Positions 32,111 through 43,041 of a DNA stretch of 64,000 nucleotides are shown one piece after another. The notes beneath the pieces are model-generated. The model was not told the DNA's origin. It was given only the letters and a program-made list of their open reading frames with translations, and made no database searches. The stretch lies in the NCBI GenBank assembly GCA_964017065.1, contig OZ024786.1, positions 6,260,047-6,324,046 on the forward strand, written 5' to 3'. The number at the start of each line of letters is the position of its first letter. Position 1 is the first letter of the stretch. The stretch is from Haliclona indistincta. Lineage: Eukaryota > Porifera > Demospongiae > Haplosclerida > Chalinidae. The position numbers and the translations under genes were made by a program.

Positions 32111-32795
32111 GGGACTACACGGCGAACTATAGAAACGGCTCGATTTGCGTGCTGTTTTTTCTGCCTCACCATCTAGTACTTCACAGCGACCTTACCAACT
32201 GCTGGGCGTTCCTAGGGTGGAGCTAGAGGGCCGAGGGACCCAAATGTTTTACGACATAGTTTTTTCTTTAATTTAAAGGTAGCAACCAGGGTGGGTGGGA
32301 GGGGGGAGGGCGGGCAAGCGGAGCGGGTGAACTTTGCCTACCTCTGGCGCCACAAATGACCTTGCTGCGTTCTTAGCTGACCTCTGTAGCTCAATTCTTG
32401 TGCAAACCACGAAACTAATTAAATATTCGCGGCCTAACTTTGCCTACCTCTGGCGCCACAAATGACCTTGCTGCGTTCTTAGCTGACCTCTGTAGCTCAA
32501 TTCTTGTGCAAACCACGAAACTAATTAAATATTCGCGGCCTTGTGACTGACAGACTGAACACTTTACGCAAAAACGCATGCATACGTTTGCTCACCACGA
32601 GCCATTCAGTTCACAAATCCATTTTGGTGGGCGTGGCTTGTCCGCTCATTGAATAAAATTTTAACTCTTTCTACAGTGTTTGCTCCGCCCACAAGCAGAT
32701 TTGTGAGTTTCTTTGATGATAACTGTCTTTGACCACGCTTTGTTTGCCCGAAGAAACTGAAATTTTCGTCATTCTGATGTTCGAAGTGTAGTCCC
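32111..32795. mobile_element. TTAA-flanked MITE (GGGACTACAC ends)
   Basis: GGGACTACAC at 32111-32120 and GTGTAGTCCC ending at 32795 are bordered by TTAA at 32107-32110 and 32796-32799. The element's right portion is the core of the 496-bp satellite that follows, so the array seems to have grown from this insertion. Confidence 0.75.
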
Positions 32796-34298
32796 TTAAC
32801 TCAATTCGGCGGGTGAACTTGTTTTCGGCGGGTGAGCTTGTTTTCGGCGGCTTGTTTTCGGCGGGTGAGCTTGTTTTCGGCGGGTGAACTTGTTTTCGGC
32901 GGTTTTCGGCAATTCGGCGGGTGAGCGGGTGAACTTTGCCTACCTCTGGCGCCACAAATGACCTTGCTGCGTTCTTAGCTGACCTCTGTAGCTCAATTCT
33001 TGTGCAAACCACGAAACTAATTAAATATTCGCGGCCTTGTGACTGACAGACTGAACACTTTACGCAAAAACGCATGCATACGTTTGCTCACCACGAGCCA
33101 TTCAGTTCACAAATCCATTTTGGTGGGCGTGGCTTGTCCGCTCATTGAATAAAATTTTAACTCTTTCTACAGTGTTTGCTCCGCCCACAAGCAGATTTGT
33201 GAGTTTCTTTGATGATAACTGTCTTTGACCACGCTTTGTTTGCCCGAAGAAACTGAAATTTTCGTCATTCTGATGTTCGAAGTGTAGTCCCTTAACTCAA
33301 TTCGGCGGGTGAACTTGTTTTCGGCGGGTGAGCTTGTTTTCGGCGGCTTGTTTTCGGCGGGTGAGCTTGTTTTCGGCGGGTGAACTTGTTTTCGGCGGTT
33401 TTCGGCAATTCGGCGGGTGAGCGGGTGAACTTTGCCTACCTCTGGCGCCACAAATGACCTTGCTGCGTTCTTAGCTGACCTCTGTAGCTCAATTCTTGTG
33501 CAAACCACGAAACTAATTAAATATTCGCGGCCTTGTGACTGACAGACTGAACACTTTACGCAAAAACGCATGCATACGTTTGCTCACCACGAGCCATTCA
33601 GTTCACAAATCCATTTTGGTGGGCGTGGCTTGTCCGCTCATTGAATAAAATTTTAACTCTTTCTACAGTGTTTGCTCCGCCCACAAGCAGATTTGTGAGT
33701 TTCTTTGATGATAACTGTCTTTGACCACGCTTTGTTTGCCCGAAGAAACTGAAATTTTCGTCATTCTGATGTTCGAAGTGTAGTCCCTTAACTCAATTCG
33801 GCGGGTGAACTTGTTTTCGGCGGGTGAGCTTGTTTTCGGCGGCTTGTTTTCGGCGGGTGAGCTTGTTTTCGGCGGGTGAACTTGTTTTCGGCGGTTTTCG
33901 GCAATTCGGCGGGTGAGCGGGTGAACTTTGCCTACCTCTGGCGCCACAAATGACCTTGCTGCGTTCTTAGCTGACCTCTGTAGCTCAATTCTTGTGCAAA
34001 CCACGAAACTAATTAAATATTCGCGGCCTTGTGACTGACAGACTGAACACTTTACGCAAAAACGCATGCATACGTTTGCTCACCACGAGCCATTCAGTTC
34101 ACAAATCCATTTTGGTGGGCGTGGCTTGTCCGCTCATTGAATAAAATTTTAACTCTTTCTACAGTGTTTGCTCCGCCCACAAGCAGATTTGTGAGTTTCT
34201 TTGATGATAACTGTCTTTGACCACGCTTTGTTTGCCCGAAGAAACTGAAATTTTCGTCATTCTGATGTTCGAAGTGTAGTCCCTTAACTCAATTCGGC
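32330..34298. repeat. 496-bp satellite array on a TTAA element
   Basis: Units repeat at exactly 496 bp (for example gcgggtgaactttgcctacc at 32929, 33425 and 33921), apparently without differences, preceded by an extra 106-bp partial duplication (32330-32434 and 32435-32541). Each unit contains the element's right terminus (gtgtagtcccttaa) plus a short internal repeat (ttcggcgggtgagcttg). A 134-codon minus-strand frame is preserved identically in three units, but this simply follows from sequence identity. Confidence 0.95.
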
Positions 34299-34860
34299 TT
34301 GCTCTAAACTGACAGTTTGTCTTGCGATTTCTACAACATGCGGTACGCTAGCTGTTCCAAACTAGCACAGTTTTTTCCTGGCATGTCAAAGTTTACGACC
34401 ATGTACTAAACTCTGAGTTGGCCACTCCCAATTCGGAACTGAAGCCGCTTAAGTGCTGCGACCTCGTCATTTTTCAGCCAATTTTGGTCTTCGTTTAGCC
34501 CTGGTGACTGATACAAAAACCTGGTGGTGTCCAGGTGAGGAAATAGCATAGTTTAGACCATATTCTATGCCCAAGTATGCATTTACGGGCATCCTGAAGC
34601 CCCAAAAATGCCGAAAGCGGCGAGGGGCTCCGCCCCTTCGAACCCCGGGTTAAAGGGGGGACACCCCCCTTTAAAAATCCCCCCGTTCTATATATTTTAG
34701 TGGGGAGGGCGTGGCGAAAAACAGTGGGTTTTTTCAGGTAAAGTTAGCTTTTGCAATTAAACTTTATTTGACCTTTCTAGAGCACTTTTCACACTATTTA
34801 TGACGTCTACAGTAGGTGGAGTCAATTATGACGGCTAAATCCGCTATAGGCCCTAAAGGG
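34299..34860. mobile_element. Second CYCTTTAGGG MITE copy, left end missing
   Basis: About 90 percent identical by eye to 24844-25404, including the GC-rich hairpin core and the right end ccctaaaggg followed by TTAA (34861). The first 37 bp or so, including the left inverted repeat, are absent, and the copy begins exactly where the satellite ends. Confidence 0.85.
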
Positions 34861-34901
34861 TTAAACAGATTTTCACTCTCACAACAGAATAATTAAAAGA
34901 T

Positions 34902-35426
34902 TTAACAGAAGGCCTTAACAGTAACACTATCTAGTTTATTCCATAAATTAATAGTAAAATGGTACAAAAGAATAAGTGAAGGAGTTAGTTCTAGTAAAGG
35001 GTCATGATAAGGCTTTGACCAGCTCTTGCTTGCAATCCTTAAGCTTAACGCCAATTTTGGACACTCTAGCTCAATCAATTCCTTCTCCTTGGCTAAATGA
35101 GGTGACCCACACAGGATCAAGATGAGATGAGCCATGCACTGACTAATAGGATCAAGATGAGGACGACAAATCATGATGACACAGAGTACCAGCTGACACA
35201 TCATAAAACTTTCTGTGCAGTAAACAAGTAATTTCCTAGCTTTATCACAAACCATTTTAGTATGACTACTCCAGGTTAGATCACTAGTGATAAGCACTCC
35301 CAGGTATTTGAAAGAATACACTCTATCAAAAAGACTAGTTAGAAAAGTTGACTCATACAAATATCCGTGAGTTTGGATAACCTTGTCTCTCAATTGATCT
35401 TTGCAAATTGACATGATCATGATCAT
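34902..35426 (-). pseudogene. Non-LTR retrotransposon RT, C-terminal fragment
   Basis: Contains FKYLGVLITSDLTWSSHTK and DKARKLL, the block following the RT core in Jockey/CR1-like LINEs, then decayed sequence ending NLWNKLDSVTVKAF, similar to the LINE C-terminus. The catalytic YxDD lies upstream and is absent. It lies head to head with the fragment at 35447. Confidence 0.7.
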
Positions 35427-35446
35427 GACATGATCTGTCTCATGTT

Positions 35447-35985
35447 CGACCTCACCTTGTGCATGCGGCAGTTGTGTTGGACCCTCATCAAATAAATCTT
35501 ATTAACAAGCTAGAAAATGTTCAAAAATTTGCTCTCAGGGCTGCTACAAAACAATGGAAGGCCAACTATGTCGATCTCCTCAGTGTATGCCAAGTGCCTT
35601 CTCTTGCGCAGAGGCGTCAGTATCTGAAGTTAACCACTCTCTTCCAGATTAATAAAAGTCTTATCATTATCCCCGATGCACCTGTCCACAGTGGCGGGTC
35701 TGGCCTGAGGTGCTTGGGGGTCATAATTTGTTCATGTGATTTGTATAGTTAAAAATATACAAGGCTTGTTTACATTCGTATATAAAATAGGGGGCCTGAC
35801 CAATTTATGGGGCCTGGCCCCCCTGTAGATGCGCCACTGCCTGTCCATGCAAGATTGCTGCCTAGAATCCTCAGAAATTCAAGTCAGTTACTGACCAGGC
35901 CCACTGCTCATTCTATTCCCTATGATTGCTCCTTTTTTCCATCTTCCATTGCCATGTGGAACAATCTTCCTGCGGACATTTAGGA
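35447..35985 (+). pseudogene. Non-LTR retrotransposon RT, C-terminal fragment split by a MITE
   Basis: Reads RPHLVHAAVVLDPHQINLI, then KLENVQKFALRAATKQW and LAQRRQYLKLTTLFQI, is interrupted at 35689-35839, and resumes in VHARLLPRIL and SSIAMWNNLPADI with a stop. This is the last 150 residues or so of a LINE ORF2. The inserted MITE dates it as older than that hAT activity. Confidence 0.75.
35689..35839. mobile_element. 151-bp hAT MITE with 8-bp target duplication
   Basis: The ends CAGTGGCG and CGCCACTG are flanked by the perfect 8-bp duplication cctgtcca (35681-35688 and 35840-35847). Eight-base duplications with CAGTGGCG-type ends identify the hAT superfamily. Removing the element restores the interrupted LINE reading frame. 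Confidence 0.95.
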
Positions 35986-35989
35986 GAGT

Positions 35990-37301
35990 TGCAGGAGAGA
36001 TGTACTATTTTTCCTTTAAAAATCTGTGGCTTATCTAATATCTAACTTATACAGAGTGATTAGCATTTTTGCTATTTTGGTATCCTGCTTTATGCAAATT
36101 TATTATTTTAAAATGATCAGCGCCCTTTACTGCCTAAACGTACATCGATCCAAACCATTTGAACGCTCATAATTAATTTTATTGAAACTTTTACTATGAT
36201 AAATTTTAAATGCATTATAAGTTTATTTTATTGCCTCTGCTCATCTGCAATCTGACAATATAGTTGAGCAAAGAAAATTCAGCTGGTGGAACACACTGCA
36301 TGCAGTAGCACACCAATTTCTTGAAGCAGGCTATGCAAGCGGGTTATACTGGCTATTTTCTTTGAATATGTAACTCTGTTATAAAAATAATTCATTGTAT
36401 TACCAACCATAAAGAGCAAATTAAAATTATTGCGGTTACAGTAAACATTATTTTATTTTTAAATCCTGGTTGTCGCACGCTAGTGATGTTTTCTTAATTT
36501 TAACCGCTAGTCAAATCACCACCAAGGTAGGAGAAGTTAGCTTCATTGCTTTATGCTTGATTGCTTGCTTTATGCTTGATTGCTTTATGACTGACATAAT
36601 TATAATTATTCTTGTGCACGAAAAAAATAATAATAATTAAGGCTGCTTGTTCTTGTTAGCCTGGCTGTATCCTACTGCTTTCCTGGTGTCAGATGATGGC
36701 AAGAAAGGAAATCTAGCACCTCGAAAACCTCTGAGTAAACTGGAAATAAACATTCATTAATGAGTAAGTACAGTGAAAAAATATTTCAAATTGCATATTA
36801 ATTTTTGTAGGCATCGATCCCTAAAAACACCCTCCAAAGTTTTACTTCCAAACAAGTATTTTTTCCATGAAATAATAAGCTGCCAAAAGCAGCACTTTTT
36901 AGCTACTAGCATTTCCATACTGTGTCAATGAAGGATGGAGGACAGATAAGCCATACTAGTGAAACCAACGTTTCAATTATCTCAGCTGCAAATCGTGAAG
37001 AAAGGATGTATTCATGAGCTTTACTTGCTATCTACAAGAAATTTAATTTGCAATGGGAACATTTTTCTATGAGCATGCTTAAAGCATATTTTGGGGTAAC
37101 ATCTGGTAAGACACCATCCTTAAGTCACTATAGCAGCCATGCATACACACAAAAAGAGCTAATTTCCTCAAAATGCATCTGAGCATGGAAAGCTTATTGC
37201 AGTGCAAAAACTATACTGTCTCCTTAGATCACGTAAGCATGCGGCTCAATCCTCCTGCAAATCCACGCAGCAATGGAACAACTACCGTTCTGAAATGCGT
37301 G
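35990..37301. other. No gene seen
   Basis: AT-rich, no coding or repeat structure that I can define. Confidence 0.35.
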
Positions 37302-37439
37302 CACTGCAAAAACTGATTTGTTAATACAACTAAAAAGTTTGTAATACAACAAAAAATATGTGTTATTGATTAAACTATATGATAAATGAATCTCATGTGA
37401 CAAACTTTTTGTTGTATTAACAAATCAGTTTTTGCAGTG
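37302..37439. mobile_element. 138-bp MITE with about 40-bp inverted repeats
   Basis: cactgcaaaaactgatttg at the left is the reverse complement of caaatcagtttttgcagtg at the right. Arms of about 40 bp surround an AT-rich loop. No clear target duplication. It abuts the 5' side of the coiled-coil ORF that follows. Confidence 0.85.
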
Positions 37440-39607
37440 TGTTGGTAGACCTTGTTTGTTACTGCAAGAGACTATGCAGATAGCTAATGAAGAGTTGCAA
37501 TTGGCTGCTGAAGCACAGTTGCTTAAGGAGAAAAACCAAGAGTTAGAGGCTGAGAGAGATGAGTTGCTTGCTAAGGTCAGTGAATTAAAACCATATAATG
37601 TCAGGCAAAGAAAAAGAAGAAAGCAGAAAGTGATTAATGACCAGTGTAAACTGATGAAATCTTCGAAGAAAACCCTTAAGCATGTCAAAAGGCTGCAAAA
37701 GAAACTCCTCTACTTTATTATAAGCAGCAATACAAATCTAAATACCAAACTGCATTATCATGCATCTAGCTGCTCAAATTGTGAGGAGTTGGAAGCAGGC
37801 TGCAAAAAGAGCTCAGAAAAGCAACTGCATTAGCTGACAAGACAACATTTTGGAACATGACAATATGCTGCACAAGCACACATAATATTTTTTCAAAGAA
37901 GGAAAGTTGATTCTGTCTACTAAAATGGAGCTACAGACAAAATGATGGTGTACCAGTGCATAGAGTAGAGGCAATTCTACAATCCGCGGCTGTACTCATG
38001 ATGGTAGTGCTATCTTATGACAGATTACAAAAACACCAGAGGATTGGCTCATTTACAAGTTGCTGAGAATTGGACTGAGACGCCTTCATCTACACTACAC
38101 AGTGATGGGACATACAAATTCGGCTGAGAAAAAATTTCAAGTAGCAACAAATGAGGACTGTTTAAACAGTTGGATTGCAAGAAATTGTTTGTGGTGACGC
38201 TGCTACTATGCATGCTTGCTACTTCAAATGAAATACTATTATACCTGAGGTTGCTAACTTTGATGCCAGCTCTAGCACTGATATGGGAGAAAAAATCTTA
38301 GAAAACATAAAAAAAATACTATGTCTGATAGAGCTGCCACACAAAATCCTTTAATGATATTATTGATGGCTACATAGTGGATATTTTGCCTGAAATGGTA
38401 TCTGAGTGGGATGAAATATCCACAGATGACCAGGCCTCTATGGCTACAACGCTCCACTTTTTGTGGCATCCACTTGATTGGAAATAATTATGGTTGATCG
38501 TGCGGCAGAGGCACTTAGGTGTTTGAGGCATCGTGCAGAGAGAAGAATATTCCTCATCTTCACATGAGAGTAGATCGTTTCAGTTGGCTAGAACTGCATG
38601 CAAGGCTTTTAAACGACAAGGAAGTGAGAAGTCAGGGTATCCACTGAAGTTCGCAACATTTCTGAGAAGGAAAGGCATTTATAAGGCGCCACTGGCTCAC
38701 TTTTAGGGTAAACATTTCAACATTAATTTTATTCCATAACGCTGCAAGAGTACACTTTCTCAGACATCTCATCACCAAGATCAGTCCTTATAGATGTTTT
38801 AAGAACTCCAAACAAATTGCTTAAATCGGTTCTTTCAGATGTGCAAGCTTTCAACATTGCTGGCTGCAAGGTGTAGGGTATGATAGATAAGCTTATGACA
38901 ACTCTGTTTTGAAGGGCGCTGGAGTGTAACATTCACGTTAAAGAAGTCCCTAAAATAATTATGATCATACTTCCATCATTTCTCAATTATGTGAAGACAA
39001 CCAACAGCTCGTGTAGGCCTTTCTGATTGGATAATTCATTCCATTATCTGACATTTCAGTGAACAGAGATGATGTTTGCAACACTCTAGTACTATACCTA
39101 GAAAAGAGATAGACCCACTGGCAGTGTCGATAATACAAGCCATTTTCCAGTCTTTGTCACTTCTAGATGTGAGATTTGTTGGTGACAGCAGCACTTCAGA
39201 CTTCAGCTCCTCGAGTACACAGCAAGAAACAACATTTGTTTAAACATCATTTATTTAGTGAAAGAGACTTAGCTCAGCTTGACCAAGTAACCAAGTGAGA
39301 CTCTTCTATAGCCCTTGAAGCCCACATCATGTTTACAAACAACAAAGCAGCAAGTTGGCTTATACACAAAGATGAAGAAGAGAAAGAAAAGTTGCTCTAT
39401 ATGGCTTGCAAGCTGGGACCAATGCAAAAAAAATTCAGAGAGTGTTTGGCTGAAAGCAAAGAGAGAAATGACTGTTGCAAAAAGAGAAGCTCACAGGGGA
39501 TGTTTTGGATCATCCTCTCAAACCCACTCCTCCTAACTAATACCAGGTCGTCTCGCCCTCTCGATCCATCACAAAAGAATGAAAGAACTTGCAATGTCAT
39601 CTTCTGA
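37440..39607 (+). pseudogene. Decayed repeat-associated protein gene
   Basis: Begins with a clear coiled coil (ETMQIANEELQLAAEAQLLK, then KNQELEAERDELLAKVSEL) and a basic region. Later blocks in changing frames read MSDRAATQN, IVDILPEMVSEWDEI, ARTACKAFKRQGSEKSG and DEEEKEKLLYMACKLGPMQK. I recall these blocks, in this order, from abundant uncharacterised proteins in cnidarian and sponge genomes that behave like transposon genes. Many stops and frame changes, so this copy is dead. A MITE sits at its start. Confidence 0.5.
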
Positions 39608-39609
39608 GT

Positions 39610-40690
39610 CTTATCCTTTTCACTTCAGCATTGATAATCATTTAGTCCCCGCGCTTTCCATTTGGAATATTCTGATTTTTCAAATCTTAAGAATGGTGTA
39701 GAGTTGTATAACCTTAAAGATTTGTTTGAGCATTACAATTTTCAAACCAGTGGGAGAAATTCCTACTCAGAGAGTGTATTTAAGAGAAAGAATGTTAATA
39801 TACATCATCCTATATTGCATGGATTAAAACACTAGTGACGGAACAGTCTTTACCAAGTAACACGACGTTGAGATTTGAAGCTGAACTTGAATGTAAAGCA
39901 TTCGTTTCTACTATGGTGTTATTCCCACAGTGAGCAAGTTAGATGAAGATTCAGAGACTTTGTACATAAGAATGCAAATGCCTTGAAGGAACTGCACGAT
40001 CAGTGTTTAGCCCATCTGGACGTATGTCTTCCTAATAATTATATGCTTTGTTAACCACCTTAATATCTTTCACCCTCTATTTCTTTTAGAAACTGACTAA
40101 AATGAATGTTTAGTACACTTAGAGTTCGTTTCTAACACTCTTGGAGCATTTCTAGAGCCAGAGATGTGCAAATTTGGACGAAAACTCATTAACGAGCAAT
40201 CAGAATTCAGAGTGATGCTGATTGTCTTGGATCTATCCAAGGAGACATCCCTCATCACCTATATGCACATGTACACAGGTGAAATGTACATAAAAGGTTG
40301 CATTGATAGTTTTGAAACTAGTGATTTTAATTCAACATTATTAAAACATCATTTTATCCATCATGGAATAGTTTCAAGATGTGTTCATGGTGTCATATCT
40401 AGGAACAAAATTAACACCAGTACTAATTATTTTACATAATGTTTATTGCCAATAATAGCAAGCATCCCACAAAATTAAATCATACTTGTGATTTTATTTT
40501 TTATAAACACGCGACAAAAATTTCCAAATGCTAAATTAATTTACTAAACGCATACAAACTAGTTTGTGAACACATAAAAGTAAAGGACTCAAGTAGAATT
40601 ATTAGTTGTAAGGCACTATAAGTTAAATATAACCACCATAGTCACCACCAGATTACATAAATTATCATCAATTATTTAGTTGCCGTATCA
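39610..40690. other. No firm gene
   Basis: Only short open stretches, for example 40164-40439, without recognisable motifs. Confidence 0.3.
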
Positions 40691-40691
40691 A

Positions 40692-40960
40692 TTATAAAAA
40701 GACTTGCTGCTCTCTCATGTACTCCTCCTCCTGGTCCATGTACCTCTCATAGTGTTCCTCCACTATGGCCTGTATGTTGATCACTCTGTTCCTTTCACGT
40801 AGTGTGTAGCACTTGGAAAGCATCAGGAAGACCACATATAGTACAACAAGAACTAATGATATAAACAACAAACAACACATAGTTAACTGATTATGAACAA
40901 ACTTGAAATTGATGAAGAAAACAAAACCCTCAATGGCTAATATAATACTAATGAATCATC
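40692..40960 (-). pseudogene. Inverted partial copy of the POT-like transporter 3' end
   Basis: The minus strand encodes CCLLFISLVLVVLYVVFLML followed by YTLRERNRVINIQAIVEEH and RYMDQEEEY, nearly identical to the last helix and tail of the transporter at 41455-43041. Only about 90 codons are present, and the homology fades upstream. The stop differs from that of the intact gene. Confidence 0.8.
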
Positions 40961-41454
40961 AGCAATCATCATAATCATCACACATCAGTGGTTGTACTGA
41001 CATAAGATAAATAATATGTCACAAGCTGAATTCAATTCAATGCACGTCAGCTGTCAGTCAACGGCAACTAGCTGAACTAGCTATAGTCTGCCACAGTAGT
41101 CACTGATGTAGGGATCTACGGTCTGTTAGCAAGTCAATCGTGTTACCATTCCATGCTTGTTCCTTGTTGGTATACATTGTGAACCAGTGGTAGATTTCAC
41201 ATCCTTTTCATTTCGATAGAAATGTTTTTAATTTTCTTGTGTATATAGAATGTGTTTATATACTACAGTTGTTTTGAAACAACATAGAAAGCACACTTCA
41301 ATAGTGGCAATAGATTATCTTTTTCCCAATTGATAAACATTGATAAGTAGCTTTCATTTTGTTCTTTTAACAGTGGCCAGGTGTGTATGGTCACTTGGTA
41401 AACTGGCTCAAGGACGCTCTGGTCTGCTGATTCTATATCTTGCATATCTTGTCT

Positions 41455-43041
41455 ATGGCTGATCTATCACAATCTTTTGTTCACCATCGACATTGGAAGC
41501 AATGGTTGAGGAGAATACCAACAAGATACTACAGCAAAATACTGTTGCTAATATGGGTGGTGTTACTTCACTTCTCATGGGATATAATTCAGGATTATCC
41601 AAATAATATAGAATCTGTTGTAAGTGCTTCAGTGTTTTTTTCATTTTCTTTTGCTCCTTTGGTTGGCTGGCTTGCTGATGTTAAATTTGGAAGGTACAAA
41701 GTTATTAAATTCGGCTCGCTTGCCTTGTTTCTGGCCAGTATTCTGCACTATTTTGCGATGGTAACTATAGGAGGAGCCTCTACACTGAGTAATGTGTTTT
41801 TATCATTAGCAATTGTTATTGCTGGCTTTGGTTACACTTGTTACTTAGCCTCTATACTTCCCTTCTTAACAGATCAGATTGTTGGTGCCACGTCAGATGA
41901 GCTTAGTGCAGTAGTCCGCTGGTACTACTGGACAGAATACATTGCAACATGTTTGTCTAACATTATTGCCTATTATGGTAAGAAAAGTATTTTTATAAAC
42001 AATGATAACATCAGCTCGACAACCTTCCTTGCTATCATTCCTCTTGCTGTGATCATCATCAGTGACTGCTTGTGTCAGCAGTGGTTGGACAGGACTCATA
42101 AAGTCACTAACCCCATCAAGCTCATCATACAGGTACTCGACTACACTAGGAAGCACAGATACCCTGAGAGACGCAGTGCTTTTACTTATATTGATGAAGA
42201 ACAGCCTTCACGAATCGACCATGGAAAGGAAAAGTTCGGAGGACCCTTCACTGAGGAGGAGGTAGAGGATGTCAAGACTGTCTTACGCTTGCTTCCCTTG
42301 GTCATATGCTTCAGCCTCAGTGTTAATTCTTTAGAAAATTTTCATACAATACCCCCATTTATTCACAATAATGGAAAATTCTGGGTCAATCAGGCAATCT
42401 TGCATTGGCTGTTTCCTTTAATACTGATTCCACTTTACCAGTTTTTTCTTTACCGATGTTTTCAACATGTCAGTCTAAATATGTTACAAATAATTTGTGC
42501 AGGTTTGTTCAGTTGTAAACTTGCTTACATTGTATTGTCAGCACTTCTAGTAGTTGACGTAATCGTCTCTGAGAATGTATCTTGCACAGCAATAGTAGAT
42601 AATCCAGGGAATCATTTAGAGTGGTACTGGAAATTTCCACTTTTTATTGTTTATGGTATCGGAAAAACAATAATTGGTGTTCTTCTTTTCGAATTTGTCA
42701 TCGCTCAGTCGCCAGACAAGATGAAAGGATTTGTCTTTGGTATAACAATAACCACTCGTGGTCTTGTTTTCTTTATCTATTTCAAGTTTATTAGACATCA
42801 GCTAACTCTGTGTTGTTTGTTGTTTATATCATTATTTCTTGTTGTACTGTTCGTGGTTTTCCTGGTCCTTTCAAAGCGCTACACGCTACGTGAGAGAAAC
42901 ATAGAGATCAACATACAGGCCATAGTGGAGGAACACTGTGAGAGGTACATGGACCAAGAGGAGGAGTATAATAGAGAAAATCCTCAATCATACTATGATT
43001 CTGATAGTGACTATGACATTGATGTCTCTAATACTGAGTGA
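41455..43041 (+). CDS. POT/PTR-family-like (SLC15-like) MFS transporter
   Basis: A single-exon ORF of 528 residues from ATG 41455 (MADLSQSF). It has about 12 hydrophobic segments, the MFS loop motif GWLADVKFGRYKVIKFG between helices 2 and 3, and a cytosolic mid-loop with SRIDHGKEKFGGPFTEEEVE leading into helix 7 (LLPLVICFSLSV). The C-terminal tail is acidic (DSDSDYDIDV). This is the arrangement of proton-coupled oligopeptide/nitrate transporters. I recall similar proteins as a multi-gene family in sponges, but the substrate cannot be inferred. The classic POT ExxER motif is not evident. It is the best intact host-type gene here, sitting in the spacer of the inverted duplication. A broken inverted copy of its 3' end lies 500 bp upstream. 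Confidence 0.75.
   Translation: MADLSQSFVHHRHWKQWLRRIPTRYYSKILLLIWVVLLHFSWDIIQDYPNNIESVVSASVFFSFSFAPLVGWLADVKFGRYKVIKFGSLALFLASILHYFAMVTIGGASTLSNVFLSLAIVIAGFGYTCYLASILPFLTDQIVGATSDELSAVVRWYYWTEYIATCLSNIIAYYGKKSIFINNDNISSTTFLAIIPLAVIIISDCLCQQWLDRTHKVTNPIKLIIQVLDYTRKHRYPERRSAFTYIDEEQPSRIDHGKEKFGGPFTEEEVEDVKTVLRLLPLVICFSLSVNSLENFHTIPPFIHNNGKFWVNQAILHWLFPLILIPLYQFFLYRCFQHVSLNMLQIICAGLFSCKLAYIVLSALLVVDVIVSENVSCTAIVDNPGNHLEWYWKFPLFIVYGIGKTIIGVLLFEFVIAQSPDKMKGFVFGITITTRGLVFFIYFKFIRHQLTLCCLLFISLFLVVLFVVFLVLSKRYTLRERNIEINIQAIVEEHCERYMDQEEEYNRENPQSYYDSDSDYDIDVSNTE

Noticed and set aside
32671..34067. Three identical 134-codon minus-strand ORFs
   Set aside because: They follow the 496-bp satellite period; identity comes from tandem duplication, and the protein is built partly from an 18-bp simple repeat.
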